From the NCBI GenBank assembly GCA_025964635.1, contig JAOPYP010000020.1, positions 1 through 6,905 on the forward strand: 6,905 nt of DNA, read 5' to 3'. Below, one piece after another: positions 6,051 through 6,905 of this stretch; positions within the stretch are counted from its first letter, which is position 1; the number at the start of each line of letters is the position of its first letter. A program made the translations under genes and the position numbers. Under the pieces are notes generated by a model, which was given only the letters and a program-made list of their open reading frames with translations, did not search any database and had not been told where the DNA came from. This DNA is from Actinomycetes bacterium. Lineage in GTDB: Bacteria; Actinomycetota; Actinomycetes; Streptosporangiales; Streptosporangiaceae.

Positions 6051-6818
6051 TCACTTCAGAACCCCTAGCTCCTCCAGGAGCCGGACCAGGGCGGGCACGG
6101 CGTCCGCCCCGGTGCCGAGTACCGTCGCCTGCTGCCGCGGCTGGTCCGGCACGCGGAGCGCTCGCTTGCGCAGTCCCTCGGGCTGCCACTGCGGCTGGTA
6201 CTGCTCGATGGCGGCCCGTTTGGCCCGCAGCCGTCCTGGCAGGGATGGGTAGCGGGGAAGGTTGATGCCTTCCTTGACCGTGATCACCGCGGGCAGACCG
6301 AACTCGAACGTCTCCTCGCGGCCGCGGTACTCCCGCCGGGCCCGCGCCCCGTCCCCGGTGATCTCCAGGTGCTTGATCCCGGTGGCGCAGGGCCAGCCGA
6401 GCCCGTGCGCCACCCGCACCCCCACCTGGTAGTCCCCGGTGTCGGCCGCTTCGTTGCCGAGCAGCAGCAGGTCACAGCCCGGGCCCTCGGCGGCCCGGCG
6501 GCGCACCTCGGCCACGATCGCCGCGGCAGTGCCGGCCGGGCCCCACTCGCGGCCGCCGTCCTCCAGCAGCACGGCCCGGTGGGCGCCGAGCGCGAGCGCG
6601 TCACGCAGCTGGTCTGCGGCCTCGGCCGGGCCCAGGGTCAGCACCGACACGGTGCCGCCGAGCCGCTCGGTGATCTGGACGGCCTCCTCCACCGCGCACT
6701 CCTCGTGCGGGCTGATCGCGAACCCGGACATCCGGGTGTCCACGTCCTGCCCGTCCGGGGTGACCACGATACGGCCGCCGACCTGGGGGACCCGCTTCAC
6801 GCAGACGGCGACCTCCAC
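6051..6818 (-). CDS. etfB: Electron transfer flavoprotein subunit beta
   Basis: This 255-residue AMP-binding subunit pairs with EtfA and docks with partner dehydrogenases. It begins MEVAVCVKRVP, the usual first strand. It carries ECAVEEAVQI (40-49), the family stretch VSVLTLGPAEAADQLRDALA (57-76) and GNEAADTGDYQVGVRVA (121-137), which matches the AMP-site block. VKEGINLPRYPSLPGRLRAK (181-200) is the recognition loop; L193 sits where human ETF-beta has the Leu195 anchor that inserts into dehydrogenases. The start is GTG 6818, six bases after the stop of the upstream gene, with GGAG about 10 bases before it. All three genes therefore appear to be one transcript. Length and motifs are complete. 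The KEGINLPRYPSLP form differs from the mitochondrial type and suggests a dedicated partner. Confidence 0.95.
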   Translation of the reverse strand: MEVAVCVKRVPQVGGRIVVTPDGQDVDTRMSGFAISPHEECAVEEAVQITERLGGTVSVLTLGPAEAADQLRDALALGAHRAVLLEDGGREWGPAGTAAAIVAEVRRRAAEGPGCDLLLLGNEAADTGDYQVGVRVAHGLGWPCATGIKHLEITGDGARARREYRGREETFEFGLPAVITVKEGINLPRYPSLPGRLRAKRAAIEQYQPQWQPEGLRKRALRVPDQPRQQATVLGTGADAVPALVRLLEELGVLK

Positions 6819-6824
6819 CGCCGG

Positions 6825-6905
6825 TCAGCTCCGGATCCGCGCGTTGTCCGGGTCGAACAGGGGGGTGGCCCCGGCCACCGCCACGGTCACCGGGTACGCG
6901 TCGCC
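6825..6905 (-). CDS. 3' end of a gene upstream of etfB, possibly GcvT-domain dehydrogenase
   Basis: Only the last 26 codons are inside the window, ending with TGA at 6827-6825. The tail contains YPVTVAVAGATPLFDPDNAR and ends in IRS. The pattern (short beta strands, then LFDPDNxRIR) resembles the extreme C-terminus of aminomethyltransferase (GcvT) domains in sarcosine and dimethylglycine dehydrogenase-type flavoproteins, which commonly end in L(Y/F)DPxNxRxR. Such enzymes donate electrons to ETF, and this gene is only 6 bases from etfB, so the function would fit. With 26 residues this is suggestive only; that it is the end of a real gene is better supported than its family. Confidence 0.55.
   Translation of the reverse strand, partial: GDAYPVTVAVAGATPLFDPDNARIRS

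Noticed and set aside
5165..6265. A 366-codon plus-strand open frame opposite etfA and etfB
   Set aside because: The minus-strand EtfA and EtfB motifs are unambiguous; this frame is low-complexity Arg/Gly/Pro-rich shadow.

Overview
The window is very GC-rich with strong G/C third-codon preference, uses GTG starts, and encodes an NB-ARC/TPR protein and an ECF41-type sigma factor. This points to a high-GC actinobacterium, plausibly of the Streptosporangiales or a related order. That placement rests on gene style and family memory, not on a marker gene.

Layout. Bases 1-148 are relatively AT-rich upstream DNA with no convincing gene. Bases 149-2788 (+) encode an 879-residue STAND-like NTPase: a P-loop/NB-ARC-like core, a winged-helix-like region, then eight tandem 42-residue TPRs. 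Five in-frame 27-bp repeats sit directly against its Walker A motif. Bases 2789-3107 (about 320 bp, no gene) hold a perfect 12-bp-stem hairpin, a displaced copy of the last codons of etfA, and a promoter matching the known ECF41 consensus. Bases 3108-4957 (+) are a two-gene operon: an atypical NAD(P)-binding epimerase-like SDR, and an ECF41 sigma factor with a fused SnoaL-like domain that overlaps it by 4 nt. Bases 4958-5044 hold a hairpin between convergent genes. Bases 5045-6818 (-) are etfB-etfA, the two subunits of an electron transfer flavoprotein. At 6825-6905 (-) is the 3' end of another gene, whose tail resembles the C-terminus of GcvT-domain (sarcosine/dimethylglycine dehydrogenase-type) proteins.

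How the genes work together. The epimerase and sigma factor form a classic ECF41 module: the sigma factor should recognise TGTCACA-N17-CGTC upstream of the epimerase and so also drive its own gene. EtfBA would take electrons from a flavoprotein dehydrogenase, possibly the partly visible upstream gene, and pass them to the respiratory chain.

Most notable. (1) The epimerase/sigma module lies between two directly repeated copies of the etfA 3' end. Each copy has an identical 39-bp core, and the copies are 2138 bp apart. It looks as if a small cassette inserted at the 3' end of etfA and restored the gene. No integrase or transposase is visible. (2) A 9-residue repeat array has grown into the N-terminal edge of an NTPase P-loop, which reads ASGGSGKT where the consensus starts with Gly.
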